DNA of 64,000 nt, taken from the NCBI GenBank assembly GCA_019316985.1, contig CP079215.1, forward strand, positions 5,518,001-5,582,000. The letters run 5' to 3'. Positions within the stretch are counted from its first letter, which is position 1, and each line of letters begins with the position of its first letter. Below, piece by piece: positions 40,739 through 52,221 of this stretch. Origin of the DNA: Paraniabella defluvii (GTDB lineage Bacteria; Bacteroidota; Bacteroidia; Chitinophagales; Chitinophagaceae). Made by a program: the position numbers and the translations under genes. The notes below the pieces were generated by a model. That model did no database searches, had not been told where the DNA came from, and saw nothing but the letters and a program-made list of their open reading frames with translations.

Positions 40739-41693
40739 CTATGCAAGGCTCTTTGCGGAAACAGGTTCGATATTTAACCGTTCGCACCAGCCTAGAAATT
40801 TATCATATAATGCATCTACTTCTTTTTTTCTGATCTGGTGTCAGATGCAAAGCGTAAGCACGACTGATCGTTCTTACCGGCAGCCCTCTTTTCTGCAAAA
40901 AATATTTAGCGCTCATGGGATAAGCAATATGGATCATGGGATCTACCGCTGTTAACTCTTGTTGTAGCCATTGCACTTCGGCCTGCTTTTCCGGGTTATT
41001 AGCATGCTCTACCATCCACACCAATACTTCGGGGTAAAAATTACCTGAAATAGAAGACATACCTACTGCGCCATGCTGCATGCTGAACATAGCATTGGGC
41101 GTGTGTGCATCATAAAATTCCAGTTTATTGGGCACTTCTTTTAGTATATCCAGCTTCGCTTTTACATTCTCATGCGTAATAGAGGTATCTTTATGATAGA
41201 TCAAACGATCTGCCTGCAATAATTTCCTGAATACATCAGCTTCAATGATCCGTTTGTACGGAGCAGGACATTCATACATTCCCAGTGGGATATTTCCGGT
41301 AAGCGCGAACATCTTTTCAAAGTTCTGCAATAACACGTCATTGCTATCCTCAACTTTAGCATAATGCCCCGTAATCAATATCACCGCATCAACACCCGTA
41401 TCATAAATACGTTTGGTAAAATCTGCCTTATCTTCGATTGTCAGACCAAATGATCCGGTTGCTACAATGGGAACACGTCCATTTACATATTTTACGATAT
41501 GCCGCGTTAGCTGTAATCGCTCTGCCTCGCTGATGCTGAACATTTCACTGCTGAGGCAATTGGCAAAAATTCCTTTTACGCCTGCCTGGAGGTAAAAGTC
41601 TAAAAGGGTATTTACTGCATCAAAATCTATATTAGCCTTCAGATCGAAAGGCGTGATCATTACTGGTACAAATTTTCCGGCAATCGTTTGCAT
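40739..41693 (-). CDS. DapA/NanA-family class I aldolase (paralogue 1), frameshifted at C-terminus
   Basis: About 318 residues. MQTIAGKFVPVMITPFDLKA starts the barrel. The pyruvate-binding loop is FANCLSSEMFSISEAERLQL (SSE in place of GTTGE). IPLGMYECPAPYKR holds the catalytic tyrosine region (YECP in place of YNVP), and LIYHKDTSITHENV the Schiff-base lysine. One break at about 40825 is repaired to PDQKKEVDALYDKFLGWCER, ending VSAKSLA at 40739-40741. It differs clearly from paralogue 2, so the two probably act on different keto-deoxy acids, or one is a dehydratase. It lies 31 bases before the iron ADH. Confidence 0.87.
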
Positions 41694-41848
41694 CGCTTTT
41701 TTGCGTTAAAGTTGAAAATTTTTATCTATAAACTCATGTAGGAAACCATTATTGTAATGGAAGATTTTGCTATACAATTCACCAAGACATAGTAGTAGTT
41801 ATTTACAATTATCCCAACTCATTTGAATGATCTCAGACATGTATTGCT

Positions 41849-43417
41849 CTAATTTTTCTCTAAGCTCTTATTCTTTTTAAATGCCGTTAACAACACGCCT
41901 GTAAGGAAAATAGTGAGCGTACCTACCACGATCACCATGTTGATATGCAGCACCGATTTAAATGCATCATATGCTGCAGGCAATTGCGGGGAAAACGTTA
42001 ACCACAGAATTACCAGTATCCCCACTATTACTGCAACTATAGCCTGGCCACTTTTTGTTTTCTTACTCATAATACCCAGCAGGAACAGGCCCAGCATGCC
42101 ACCGGCAAAAATACCCGACAATTGCCACCAGATATCCAGCACACTCTTAATCCCCAGCATGGCCAGCCCGGTCCCCAATCCAATCAAACCAAATATAACC
42201 GTTGTGATGTACAGCAACCTCAGCTCGCCCTTGCCTGCCAGATCTGGTTTAAAGTAACGTTGATAGATGTCTTTGGTAAATACGGTGGCACATGCGTTCA
42301 TTCCAGAGCTGATCGTACTCATACCGGCAGATAAGATCGCAGCTATAATCAATCCTAAAAATACTTTAGGGATCTTGTGTACCATAAAATGGGGCATCAC
42401 TTTATCGCCATAATCGGCTGGTTGTAAAGTAGCCGCCAATGAACTTATTTGGTCGTTGGTAGCGCCTGCTCCCAACTTTTCCAATGCTACTGTATGCTTT
42501 AACCCGGCTATCAAATCAGGATTTAACTGGTAATAGGAAAACAATGCGGATCCTATTATAAAAAACAATAAGGAGGCGGGTACATACATGGCCACGCAAA
42601 GCCAGATGGATTTTTTTGCCTGCGCGGTATCGATTGCCGTATGATAGCGCTGTACGTAATTCTGGTCCATACCAAAATTATTGAGGTTGATGAAGAAGCC
42701 ATAGAGGAATACTACCCAGAACCCGGATGTGGTAAAATCGAGCTGCATGGTACCCAGGCTGAATTTATCCTGGGCCATTCCGATTTCATAAGCTTTTTCT
42801 ATGCCACCGGGAATCTCCTGATCACCAGGTATAATATTAATAAGGCACCCAGTGTTTTTAAAATACCCTGTACCACTTCCGTCCAGATTACGGCTTCCAT
42901 TCCTCCCAAAACGGTATAAATAATAATGCAGACCCCCATTACGATCATAATAGACGCCATGGAAAACCCCAACAATGCCTGCAGACTTAATGCCATACCA
43001 AAGAAAACCGACCCCATTCTGGCAAACTGTGTCAACACAAAACATACTACAGCGTAAGTACGTGCCCAGGGACCGAAGCGGTGCTCCAGGTGTGTATAAG
43101 CAGACACTTCGCCGGTACTTCGATAAAAGGAAACAAAATACTTAGCAGCAAAAAAGCTGCAAATGGCATCGAAATGCTGAATATACAAAAGAATTCCAGT
43201 TGCTGCCAAAAGCTTTGCCCGGCACACCCAGAAATGTATTGCTACTTAAGAAGGTTGCATAAATAGATAAGCCGATTGCCCAACCGGGAATACGGCCTGA
43301 AGCTTTCGTAAACTGGTCGGCATTTTTATTTTTCCGTGAGAAATAAAAGCCGATCCATACCATACCTATAAGATATAGTACAATTATACAAACATCGATA
43401 AGCGGTATATTTTTCAC
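41849..43417 (-). CDS. Sodium:solute symporter (SSS family) at head of the acid-sugar operon, frameshifted
   Basis: About 523 residues. MKNIPLIDVCIIVLYLIGMV, SRKNKNADQFTKASGRIPGW and GLSIYATFLSSNTFLG are N-terminal SSS motifs. GLIIAAILSAGMSTISSGMN is the sodium-site helix. The tail is LTGVLLTAFKKNKSLEKN. Breaks occur near 43170-43215 and 42830-43045. The closest family members in Bacteroidota are often labelled sialic-acid or sugar-acid symporters, which fits the downstream aldolases, but this is a context inference. It begins the run of catabolic genes after the sialidase-like gene. Confidence 0.88.
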
Positions 43418-43727
43418 ATCTGTATTTTATATGACAAGTATTCTTATTCAGCTTTCCCGAATATTGAGTTTATTAGAAAGACAACAGCTCAATAAACCCA
43501 TCAATTCAGCATCTAACTCACTCAATCGCAGTTCTACAATAACGAGTGCGGACACGCGCTTCGGCTTTCAGGATGCTAACGAACTCTTTTAATTGAATGC
43601 CAGATTACAACCGTAAAGTCGTTATGGCGCTAAGAATACATCCCTGTTCCCTATACAGAAATACCTCGCGCCGTTGCGCCTGCCCACCTGCAGGTGGGGT
43701 TAAGCCTTTGCCAACATTAGAGCCCCG
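43418..43727. other. 310-base gap between sialidase-like and symporter genes
   Basis: No gene seen. CCCACCTGCAGGTGGG at 43683-43698 is a perfect 16-base palindrome. The 3' part (CGCGCCGTTGCGCC) is GC-rich and unlike the AT-rich remainder. The gap is the largest within the right-hand gene series, so it could hold the promoter of the catabolic operon. Confidence 0.5.
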
Positions 43728-44846
43728 TTAATCATCTGTAACTACACCTTTACTAACCTTTATCTTACCCGGCCATTGCTGGTTTTTGATTTCGGTAAGC
43801 TTCAATTTTGACGGGTCAATCTTTACATATTTGATCCGTTGCCTTCTCCAGGTGTATACCACATGTACCATTCCATCCTTACTTTGAATGATTGACGGAT
43901 AAGAATACTGACTGATCGGTGAATCTTCCAGCACCAAAGCCGCATACCATTTTTTTCCGTCTTTAGATACCGAAATATTTAAAGGCGTACGCGGTCCTTT
44001 GCCCTTCACCCATGATGAATCGGGCAACACATGATTGTATACCAGCAAATGCCTTCCATCTTTTAAAGTTACCGCGTCAGTGCCTGAATTGTTATTAGGC
44101 ATGTCCAGCGTCGTCATTTCAGACCAGGTTTTACCACCATCCTTACTCCAGCTCTGGTAAAGTACCATATTCCTGGTTCGCCCCAAGGTTTGCAGATCGC
44201 CGTTTTTATATTTCAAAATAGATGGCTGAATGGCCATTATTTTTTTACCATCATTGATAGGGTCTGACTTGGTCCAGGTTTTACCCCAGTCTTTTGTATA
44301 TTCAAAATGAACCTTCCATCCATCTTTTTCGGTACTTGAAGGGCATACCAATACACCGTTGATCAACTCAGGCTTGTTTTTCACGGGCCCCAGATACCCG
44401 GCCGGTAAAGCCTCGCGTGCGCTCCAGGTATGCCCATTGTCCGTAGAACGCTTTAACCAACCCGTCCAGCCGGCAACGTTTGGACCAATCTTATAGAACA
44501 GGATCAGTTCACCGCCGGGCACCTGGAATAAAACAGGATTATAGCAGGCATAGCGTAGTGTATCGTTTAGTCTGCCATCTGCGGCCATAGCTGGTTTCGT
44601 CCACTTGCCATTTTTCAGATGGCTGGTGTAGATACAAACATCCTTATTCCCCTCCTTTGTTCCACCAAACCAGGCAGCTACCAAACCTTCCGGCGTTTCT
44701 GCTATGGTTGCCGAGTGGCTGGATGGAAAACTTGCAGTATCGAATATAAATTCGTCTATAACAATACCCTGTTTCCAACGGTTCTTTTGTGCATTAGACG
44801 ATATAGCCAACAACAAAAGACAAAAAGAAATAAAACTGATTTTCAT
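43728..44846 (-). CDS. Sialidase-fold (BNR/Asp-box) exported protein
   Basis: 372 residues, intact when started at the ATG at 44846: MKISFISFCLLLLAISSNAQ is a full signal peptide. Asp-box repeats of a six-bladed propeller are seen as STDNGHTWS, TKDWGKTWT and SKDGGKTWS. The opening FPSSHSATIAETPEGLVAAW with FGGTKEG is typical of the BNR_2 sialidase-like group, and ACYNPVLFQVPGGELILFYK continues it. I do not see an FRIP motif. Most BNR_2 proteins in plant-glycan loci are not proven sialidases; here a 2-ulosonic acid such as Kdo or Dha is an attractive target. The gene appears fused to its upstream neighbour in the raw sequence, probably through a missing A. Confidence 0.78.
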   Translation of the reverse strand: MKISFISFCLLLLAISSNAQKNRWKQGIVIDEFIFDTASFPSSHSATIAETPEGLVAAWFGGTKEGNKDVCIYTSHLKNGKWTKPAMAADGRLNDTLRYACYNPVLFQVPGGELILFYKIGPNVAGWTGWLKRSTDNGHTWSAREALPAGYLGPVKNKPELINGVLVCPSSTEKDGWKVHFEYTKDWGKTWTKSDPINDGKKIMAIQPSILKYKNGDLQTLGRTRNMVLYQSWSKDGGKTWSEMTTLDMPNNNSGTDAVTLKDGRHLLVYNHVLPDSSWVKGKGPRTPLNISVSKDGKKWYAALVLEDSPISQYSYPSIIQSKDGMVHVVYTWRRQRIKYVKIDPSKLKLTEIKNQQWPGKIKVSKGVVTDD

Positions 44847-44853
44847 GGAAATA

Positions 44854-45515
44854 TTATTTTTGTTCTGAGCCGCTTTTTCGGCGTTTCTTTTATTTACGTA
44901 ATCTTTGAATAATTGCTTCCAGTTACGGCCATTGCTATTCAGGTATTGTTCGCATTTGGTTTTATAGATCTCGAAAATAGCTGAGATCTCTTTCATACTT
45001 TTATAATCAACCGCCCGCTCGCGTGCCTGTTTCAGGTTTTTAAGAATCTCAATACGCTCCTTCTCTGTAAGATCTGGTACGATAGCTTCATAACCCTTTA
45101 AAGTAAAAGCTACTTTACCAATGGTATATTGATCCAAAATGGCTTCTACCTGTTCGGGCGTTAATTCTGCATTTAGCGTATTCATCAGGTTCTCATGAAC
45201 CGTTTTAGGCTTCTGCGAGCAATAGATCACTTCCCAGTCTAAATTGCTCAATGCATTACCTGTACCGGGATTGATGCCTCCCGGATTATCTTTTACCGGA
45301 TGTGCATTATGCCAATCTCTTACTTCGGTAAGATGTTGCGTAATAGCAGCCTGAACTTTTTGTTTTTTACCTTCGTCTGACAACTTTAATTCATTTACCC
45401 ATTCAGCAGCCTTTTTTGTAATTTCTGGTTGTCAGCGGGCGCTTGTGCCAAAAGTTGGGCAGATGCTACCGCCATCGACAAAGCTATTAAACTGATATTT
45501 TTTAAGGTTGATCAT
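44854..45515 (-). CDS. DUF3826 exported protein, frameshifted
   Basis: About 220 residues. Repairs near 45490 and 45420 give MINLKNISLIALSMAVASAQ and then APADNQEITKKAAEWVNELK. The body (VRDWHNAHPVKDNPGGINPG, EVIYCSQKPKTVHENLMNTL, AELTPEQVEAILDQYT) is what I know as DUF3826, found next to glycosidases in Bacteroidota. Function unknown; mostly helical and soluble. Adding one A to the five-A run at 44857-44861 creates a TAA at 44854-44856, giving a normal end AAQNKK 7 bases before the sialidase-like start. Confidence 0.75.
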
Positions 45516-45533
45516 ATGAGCTGTTTATGTAGA

Positions 45534-48278
45534 TTAATTCGTAAACTGATATTTACCGCTGCCTATACGCAGCGTAGCGATTCCATTTTCCCACTTTAGC
45601 AAAGAACCCCTTCAACGTTACTTATAGCTTTTCCACCTTCCTTTATAGATGTTGCTGTAGCCGCAGGAATATGAATAACTGCTGAACTGTTAGCCGGTAC
45701 TTCAATCTCCCATTGTATTTGGTTTCCGTTTCTTTTCCACTGGCTTTTAATATCACCCGCGGCAGATTGATAACCTGCTTCAACATCATTGAGCTGTTGC
45801 ACAAACGACGGCTTCATCTCTATTTCTTTAAACCCGGGCGCTGCGGCTTTTATACCTCCCAGGTCTTCAAACATCCAGATCAGTAAATCGCCCAACAGCA
45901 TAATGTGATTCTGAGAATTCATTTGCGGATTAGCGGTGTTGCCATTCCAAAGTTCCCAAATAGTAGTTGCACCATTTTCGATCATGTATCCCCAGCTCGG
46001 ATAGGTTTTATTAGATGCGAGGGTAAAAGCTGCATCTGCTTTTCCATATTGTGTTAGTCCGCGCATCAACCATTGCGTACCAATTACCCCGGTGCTGATA
46101 TGCATATTATCTGATTGCAGCTTTTTAAGGATGTTATTAAACACCTGCTGGCTTTTATTACCAGGTGTCATACCAAAATATAAAGGCAGCAGATTAGCCG
46201 TTACGGTGCCATTATCATATTGGCCAGTTTGCTCTCTGAAAAACTTTTTGTTGAATGCTGTTTTGATATTGGCTCTCAAGGCAGTAAACGCTGCAATATC
46301 ACGATCGTTACCCGATATTTTTGCAAACCGCTCCATGATACCCAGCAGCCGGTAATAGTAGGCTGTTGCCAGTAACTGTCCATCGGTAGTACGCGTACTA
46401 TCCTGCGATTTGATCATCTTAAGATTTTCGGGAGGCACACACCAGTCGCCATATTTATCCTTGGTTACAATGAAATTTTTCATGTATTTGTCTTTCATGT
46501 AAGCCAGCCATTTTTTCATGGAAGGATAATGCTTTTTAATACTTTGCTGATCCCCGAATTGCTGGTACAGCATATCTGCTACCAGAATATAAGTGCCCGG
46601 CCAGGTAACATTATCGCTATAGTAGTTCCAATATGCGGGGCTACATCAGGAATCGCTCCTTCTGCTGTTTGCGACTCTTCAATATCATCGAGCCATTTAG
46701 CATATAATGACGCGTTATTGAAAAGAAAACTTTCTCCATAGGCACCCTGTGCTCGATCTCCCAGCCAGGGCTGTCGCTCGTTTCTTTGCGGGCAATCCAC
46801 CGGCATGCCTTTATAGTTGGAGGCTATTCCCACCAGGCGTTTTTAACAATGTTATTGATCACTTCATTTGAAGTTTTCAATGTTCCGGCAGTTGTCATCT
46901 GGTCGTACACCAGATGCCCTTCGAAATCGTTAACCGTTGGCACTCCGGGCCAACCCGTAATTTCTACGTAACGAAAGCCGTGGTATACAAAAGTGGGGTG
47001 CCAGGTTTCTTCGCCTTCACCCTTTAATGTATATACATCTGTAACACGCGCATCGCGAAGGTTAGCAGTATATAACTGTCCGTCCGGCTGCAAACTTTCA
47101 GCAAATTTCATTTGTACCCGTTCACCTCTCTTCCCTTTCACTTTTATTTGCAGCCATCCCGAGAAATTCTGACCCATGTCCAGGATATATACATCATCTT
47201 TCAATTTCTTGATTGAAACGGGAGCCAACTTTTGCATCACTTTCATAGGGTGGTTTGGCTGGGGCGTTACTTTACCAGAGGGAGCCGTAACCTGCAGCGC
47301 TTTCAGCCATTTGCCATCATTATAGCCCACATCTGCCCAGCCACTCAATTCCTTAGTAGCATCATATTCCTCTCCATCATATTCATTATTGGTGCGTATG
47401 GGGCCATCAGCTGTAAATTTCCAGCTTTCATCAGAAATAATCGTTTGAGTGGAGCCGTCATCATAAATGAGATCCATTTGGAACAATAATTTGGGAAAAC
47501 CAAAATTGTTGATCTTTTGAGGCTTATAGTTCTGTCTCATGGTAAAGAAACGGCCATTACCCAGCACAACACCAATGGCATTCTTACCCGATTGAATATG
47601 CTCAGTTACATCGAATGTATTGCTCAACACCGATTTCCTGTAATCTGTTGGCGCCGGGGCCAGTACCTGATCGCCCACTTTTTTGCCGTTGATATGTAGT
47701 TCATACATACCCAAACCCACCAGATTAACAAAAGCCTTTTTAAGTTTCTTTGCCGATGTAAATTCTTTACGGTAATAGCGGGCGGATAAACGGGACCATT
47801 GAGCAACGCTGTCCCATGGGAAAGCCTTATCATAACCGATCCATTTCGCTTTCCAATCAGTCTTATCTACAAAACCCAGGGTAAAAAACATGGGCTTGCT
47901 CCAGGCTGCTTCTCCCTTATTGGTAATAACTTTTATTTTGGTATAATAATATCGATTAGGCTGTAGTGCGCTTCCTTGTAAGGTATTAAAAGTGTATTAT
48001 CACTATTAATCTTTCCCGAAGACCAGGCATCCCCTGTATTTTTTTCCAGGTTTGCTTTAGAAGTTGCCACTAATATTTCGTAGGCTACTTGCTTTACCGC
48101 TCTTTTACCGGAGCTGATCTGCCAGCTAAAGCGCGGTGTTGCTGTAGCAATACCAATAGGATGCGATTGCTGTTCCACCAGAACATTCTTTACTTCCAAA
48201 TCCTGCGCACTAACCTTATTCTGCAGCACAAAAATGGATGCAACAAAAAAAAAAAACGTATTTAAAACTATACTTCAT
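45534..48278 (-). CDS. GH78 alpha-L-rhamnosidase, frameshifted
   Basis: About 915 residues. The ATG at 48278 and a signal peptide (MKYSFKYVFFFFVASIFVLQ, allowing one base less in a 12-base T run) precede VKNVLVEQQSHPIGI and PRFSWQISS, the GH78 N-terminal module. YELHINGKKVGDQVLAPAPT with GKNAIGVVLGNGRF is the Bac_rhamnosid_N domain. The (alpha/alpha)6 barrel starts PVDCPQRNERQPWLGDRAQG, which holds the catalytic acid region, with YGDWCVPPE and GATTIWELWNGN near the active site. Breaks near 47960, 46835, 46625 and 45600 are repaired; stop 45534-45536. It hydrolyses terminal alpha-L-rhamnose in the periplasm. The start touches the stop of the nuclease gene before it. Confidence 0.9.
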
Positions 48279-49370
48279 TTATAATAATTCTTTTAATGCT
48301 TTGGGATCAGGTAAAATACCTTTATACTTCGCAGGAAGCTCTTTACTGGTTTTATAAGTGGCAACACCCATTGATTTATTAAAATCACGGAAGGAAAACT
48401 CCACCACTTTATCCGTTTTGCTTTTGCATAGCACAATTCCTATTGAAGGATTTTCATGAGGCTGTTTTACCAGTTCATCTAAGGCAGATAGATAGAAATT
48501 CATTTTGCCGAGATACTCAGGCTTAAACTTCCCTTTTTCAATTCGAAAGCAACCAGGCATTGCAATTTCCTATTAAAAAACAGCAGGTCAATAAAGAATT
48601 CTTCCTCGTCGACCAATAACCTGTACTGGTTACCGATGAATGCGAAGTCACTTCCTATCGATAAAATAAACTTCCTGATATTACGTACAATGGCATCTTC
48701 CAATTCGCGTTCATCTACAAGATCAGGATCTTCAATATTTATAAAATCTAACAAATATTCATCCTTAAAAACTTGGAGCGCTTGATCACGATTACCTTCG
48801 TTTGTTATAGTTTTTGCAAAATTGTTTTGAATTTTACCTTTTGCATAAAACAAGTTATTATTAATATGATTTTCTAAAGTCGTTACACTCCAAAAGCTAT
48901 TTACAGCATTCTGAATGTAAAAGGCTCTTTCCTCTATAGCATTGAGTTTAGTTGCTATTAAGAAATGATGAGAAAATGACAATAAAGCAAAGTCGGAAAT
49001 AAATTGGTTCGACAGTGTCGAACTAATTAAAGCACCCGAAGATGGCAACGCTTTATTATCAACAATTTGGTTCGTTGATGTCGAACTAATTTCTATAAAT
49101 CCATCCCATGCTTCACTAACCAATCGCATTTTTTTTAAGGTTGGACGCAGAAAATCCTCTTAACCCTGGCAACTCTTTTTGCAAATCTGTCGAAACCTGT
49201 TCCAATACTTTTGCACCCCATTTTTCGGCTTTTGTTTTTTCTGAGATTAATTTTCCGATAGAAAAATACAACAACAATAATTCCTGATTAGCTAATGCCG
49301 CAGCCCGATACCTGCTTGTGAGGATCATGGACTTTAATTCCTTGATGGTTTGTTTGTAGTGGGATAACAT
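48279..49370 (-). CDS. DUF1016/YhcG-type PDDEXK nuclease, frameshifted
   Basis: About 363 residues. The N-terminal DUF1016 helical domain has SRYRAAALANQELLLLYFSI with GKLISEKTKAEKWG, then LPGLRGFSASNLKKMR after repair near 49125. The C-terminal PDDEXK domain has IGNQYRLLVDEEEFFIDLLF and LQCLVAFELKKGKFKPEYLG, giving the D...ExK metal site. Proteins of this type are annotated as nucleases, with unproven roles in DNA processing or defence. Its stop is directly followed by the GH78 ATG and its start is 6 bases after the GH2 stop, so it is embedded in the glycan operon. A break near 48545 separates the last 90 residues. Confidence 0.85.
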
Positions 49371-49376
49371 AGGTTT

Positions 49377-52127
49377 TTATTTATCTCCAAATTTAAACCA
49401 TAAAATAATTCTTAATGCCCGTGTCGGATCTTTTTCGTAGTCATAATAAATATTATCCAGGCCCGCCGGACCCGTAGTTTCGCGGGTCTGCGTTCTCGAT
49501 CCAATCGAAGGAATTGCATTCATAAAAGAGATATCACCTTTGGGAAACCAGGGCTCATAGTTATGCCACTGATCGGTTTTCCATTTGGCGCCATACAAAC
49601 GCAGGAACAGGTCCTCCGTCTCTGTAGCTACTGTAAAACTTTGCCCTTCGGTGTTAATGATTCCACCATAAAAGTTGGCATGATAACCCTTAAACTCGGG
49701 ATAATCCCATTGCTCACCTGTTTCCGTATTGTTATACTTTTTATTCCAAACACCAAATGCACCTCCTTTTAATCGGTTCTTCCAAACCCGATAAGGACCT
49801 TTGCCCATATACGTTACAGACCGCATTTGACGCTCGGGCAGATCGAAATTAATACCCAGCATTTTGGTATGTAGTGAATCGGGGAAGTAATTGACTTTTA
49901 ATTGCACCCAGCCACTGCGATGGATGATCCACTGCAGGGTATTGAAACTTTTTTTTTGTCAAAAGCAGAACTTATCACTAAATTTCTATCCTGTCATATT
50001 GGTAAGAAATACCCCAAAATTATTCACGCCTTCCTGCACCACGGGACCATGGGACAAAGGCACTATGCCCCTGGCGTTCCGCACCTGTTTTAACAAGCCA
50101 TTGGTTTTATCAAACAACAATTCAATATCCTTTACCTTCACCTCATAGTTGCCACCATTTTCATGAATCTGTACGTCCTGCAACTCTTTGCTCGATGATA
50201 CCAGTTCCTTTGCTTTTTGCTCAGGGTGGCTAATGGTAAAGCTCCAGGTAAACAACTCCTGCTGATATTGATCCTTTACTGTTATATATAATACATCATA
50301 AAAGTCCCAGTCTGCAGGTAACGGTATCTGTAACTGTCCCTTACCACCGGGGCAATATCAGGTGCCTGTATCAGGCCCTCTAATACTTTCTCTTCCTTAA
50401 GACCGATACGTTTTAGCTTCCAGGTGTAAGTACAGCTGTTAGCATTAGTAAAGTGATACCGGTTTTCTATATTGAACCTGCCATCGAAACCGGCGGCGAT
50501 TTCCCTGCGCTCCATAAATATCGGGCTCCACACTTCCTTAATCGTAAAAAAGCTACCTTCTTTTTCGTGATGGGGTCCTACTATGCCATCGGCACCACGA
50601 TGCTTATCGGTGTCTAGCGAATCCTTTTTATCCTTTCTCACCACGCCCTGATCTGCAAAATCCCAAAGAAAGCCGCCGGCACTTAAAGGGTTATTCCACA
50701 TTTTGTTCCAGTAATCTTCCAGGCCTGCACCATGCCCGCCATCAAACCAGCCATGCAAAAACTCGGTAGGCATCACTATTTCACGGCCATTATCAAAATT
50801 ACCCACACCATAGTTGTACTGGCGGTAATGCTGGGTTTCGATACCGTTATGTAATTGCCAGGGATGAATTACTACCCGGTTCTGCAGATCATACCGTCCG
50901 AACAATTGATCCAATTCAGGATTGCTGCCGCCTTCGTTACCATTGGCCCATATCACAATAGAAGGGTGATTACGATCGTGCTCTACCATTTCTTTCACAC
51001 GTAATGAACCTGTAGGCGTGTCGTAATGGCCATGCCAGCCGGCTAATTCATCAATTACATAAAGACCGAGTGAATCACAAACATCCAGGAAATGGGCATC
51101 AGGCGGATAATGGCTCATGCGTACGGCGTTCATGTTCATTTCTTTGATCAGCAATACATCTTCAACACTGTTTTGATAACTGGTGGTCCTCCCGGTTTCA
51201 GGCCTGAAGGAATGCCTGTTCACGCCCTTAAACTTCATCTTTACACCATTCACATAAATACCATCCCGCTGTTTTACTTCCACTGTTCTAAAACCAAATT
51301 TCTTTTCAACTGTATGAACCGCTTTTCCTCCGCTGGATAATGTATAAACAGCCTTATACAAATTCGGAAATTCGCTGCTCCATAAGGCAGGCTCCTTAAT
51401 CTTGAGCGTATACTCCCGTTCATTATCAGCAGCCGATTCCTTTTCCGCTACCAGTTTCCCCTGCTTGTCAAAAATTTTGATGTTGAGCTTATTTTGCTTG
51501 CCGTGAATTGTTGCTTTTGTACGGAATCCTCCATCGGCTTTTGCATCAATGCTGATATTGTCGATATAAGTTTGAGGCAATATCTCCAGCCAAACCGGTC
51601 TGAAAATACCGCCAAAGATCCAGTAGTCCGCCTCGCGTTCAGCTGCATTAACGCTCTTATTAGATGAATGCTTATCTACTTTTACTTCCAGTAAATTTTC
51701 TTTCCCGTAATTCAGCAATTGAGAAATATTATATTTAAAAGCATAGAAAGCTCCCTGGTGTTTAGCGCCCGCCAACCGGCCGTTAATCTTCACTTCCGCA
51801 TCTGTCATCACACCTTCAAAAACAATATTGATGTTTTTACCTTTCCATGAAGCAGGCACTGTAAATTTCTTTTATATAGCCCCGATTCCTTCCCCGGACA
51901 CTGTCCTTTGCAAAACCGTAATCGTACTTACCAAAACCCTGTAACTCCCAACAGGAAGGTACGCCGATTGTAGTCCATTTACCTGCATTCATACCTGCCG
52001 TACAATAGAAGTCCCATGGCACCATATCGTCACCGCCTTTTCCACTCAGGTAGAGCACTTCCGTTTGCTGTGCCTTTACCTGCGTGGTAATCAATAAGAG
52101 AAAAATATATAGAAAATTGCGCATCAT
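49377..52127 (-). CDS. GH2 family beta-galactosidase-like enzyme, frameshifted
   Basis: About 917 residues, exported (MMRNFLYIFLLLITTQVKAQ). The jelly-roll has WTTIGVPSCWELQGFGKYDY and VFEGVMTDAEVKINGRLAG. The TIM barrel has FKGVNRHSFRPETGRT and MSHYPPDAHFLDVCDSLGLY. The acid/base glutamate is in IVIWANGNEGGSN and the nucleophile region in VMPTEFLHGWFDGG. A late domain follows after repair near 50330 (GGKGQLQIPLPADWDFYDVL). Breaks also lie near 51870, 49980 and 49910. GH2 covers beta-galactosidase, beta-glucuronidase, beta-mannosidase and alpha-L-arabinopyranosidase-type activities; RG-II loci use several. Substrate not resolved. Confidence 0.88.
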
Positions 52128-52221
52128 TATTATTAAATCATTTCAGGTTCTTCATCGAATCTCCTTTTTACTATTTGACTTAGCTATAGTCAAATGTAAA
52201 ATGGCGATCTATTATTAATTA

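Noticed and set aside
38566..44846. Sialic-acid catabolism locus (sialidase, NanA-type aldolase, symporter, sialate esterase)
   Set aside because: No NanE epimerase, NanK kinase or N-acetylglucosamine-6-phosphate genes are seen, while DUF1537 and PdxA2 genes and RG-II-type glycosidases are. It remains a weaker alternative.
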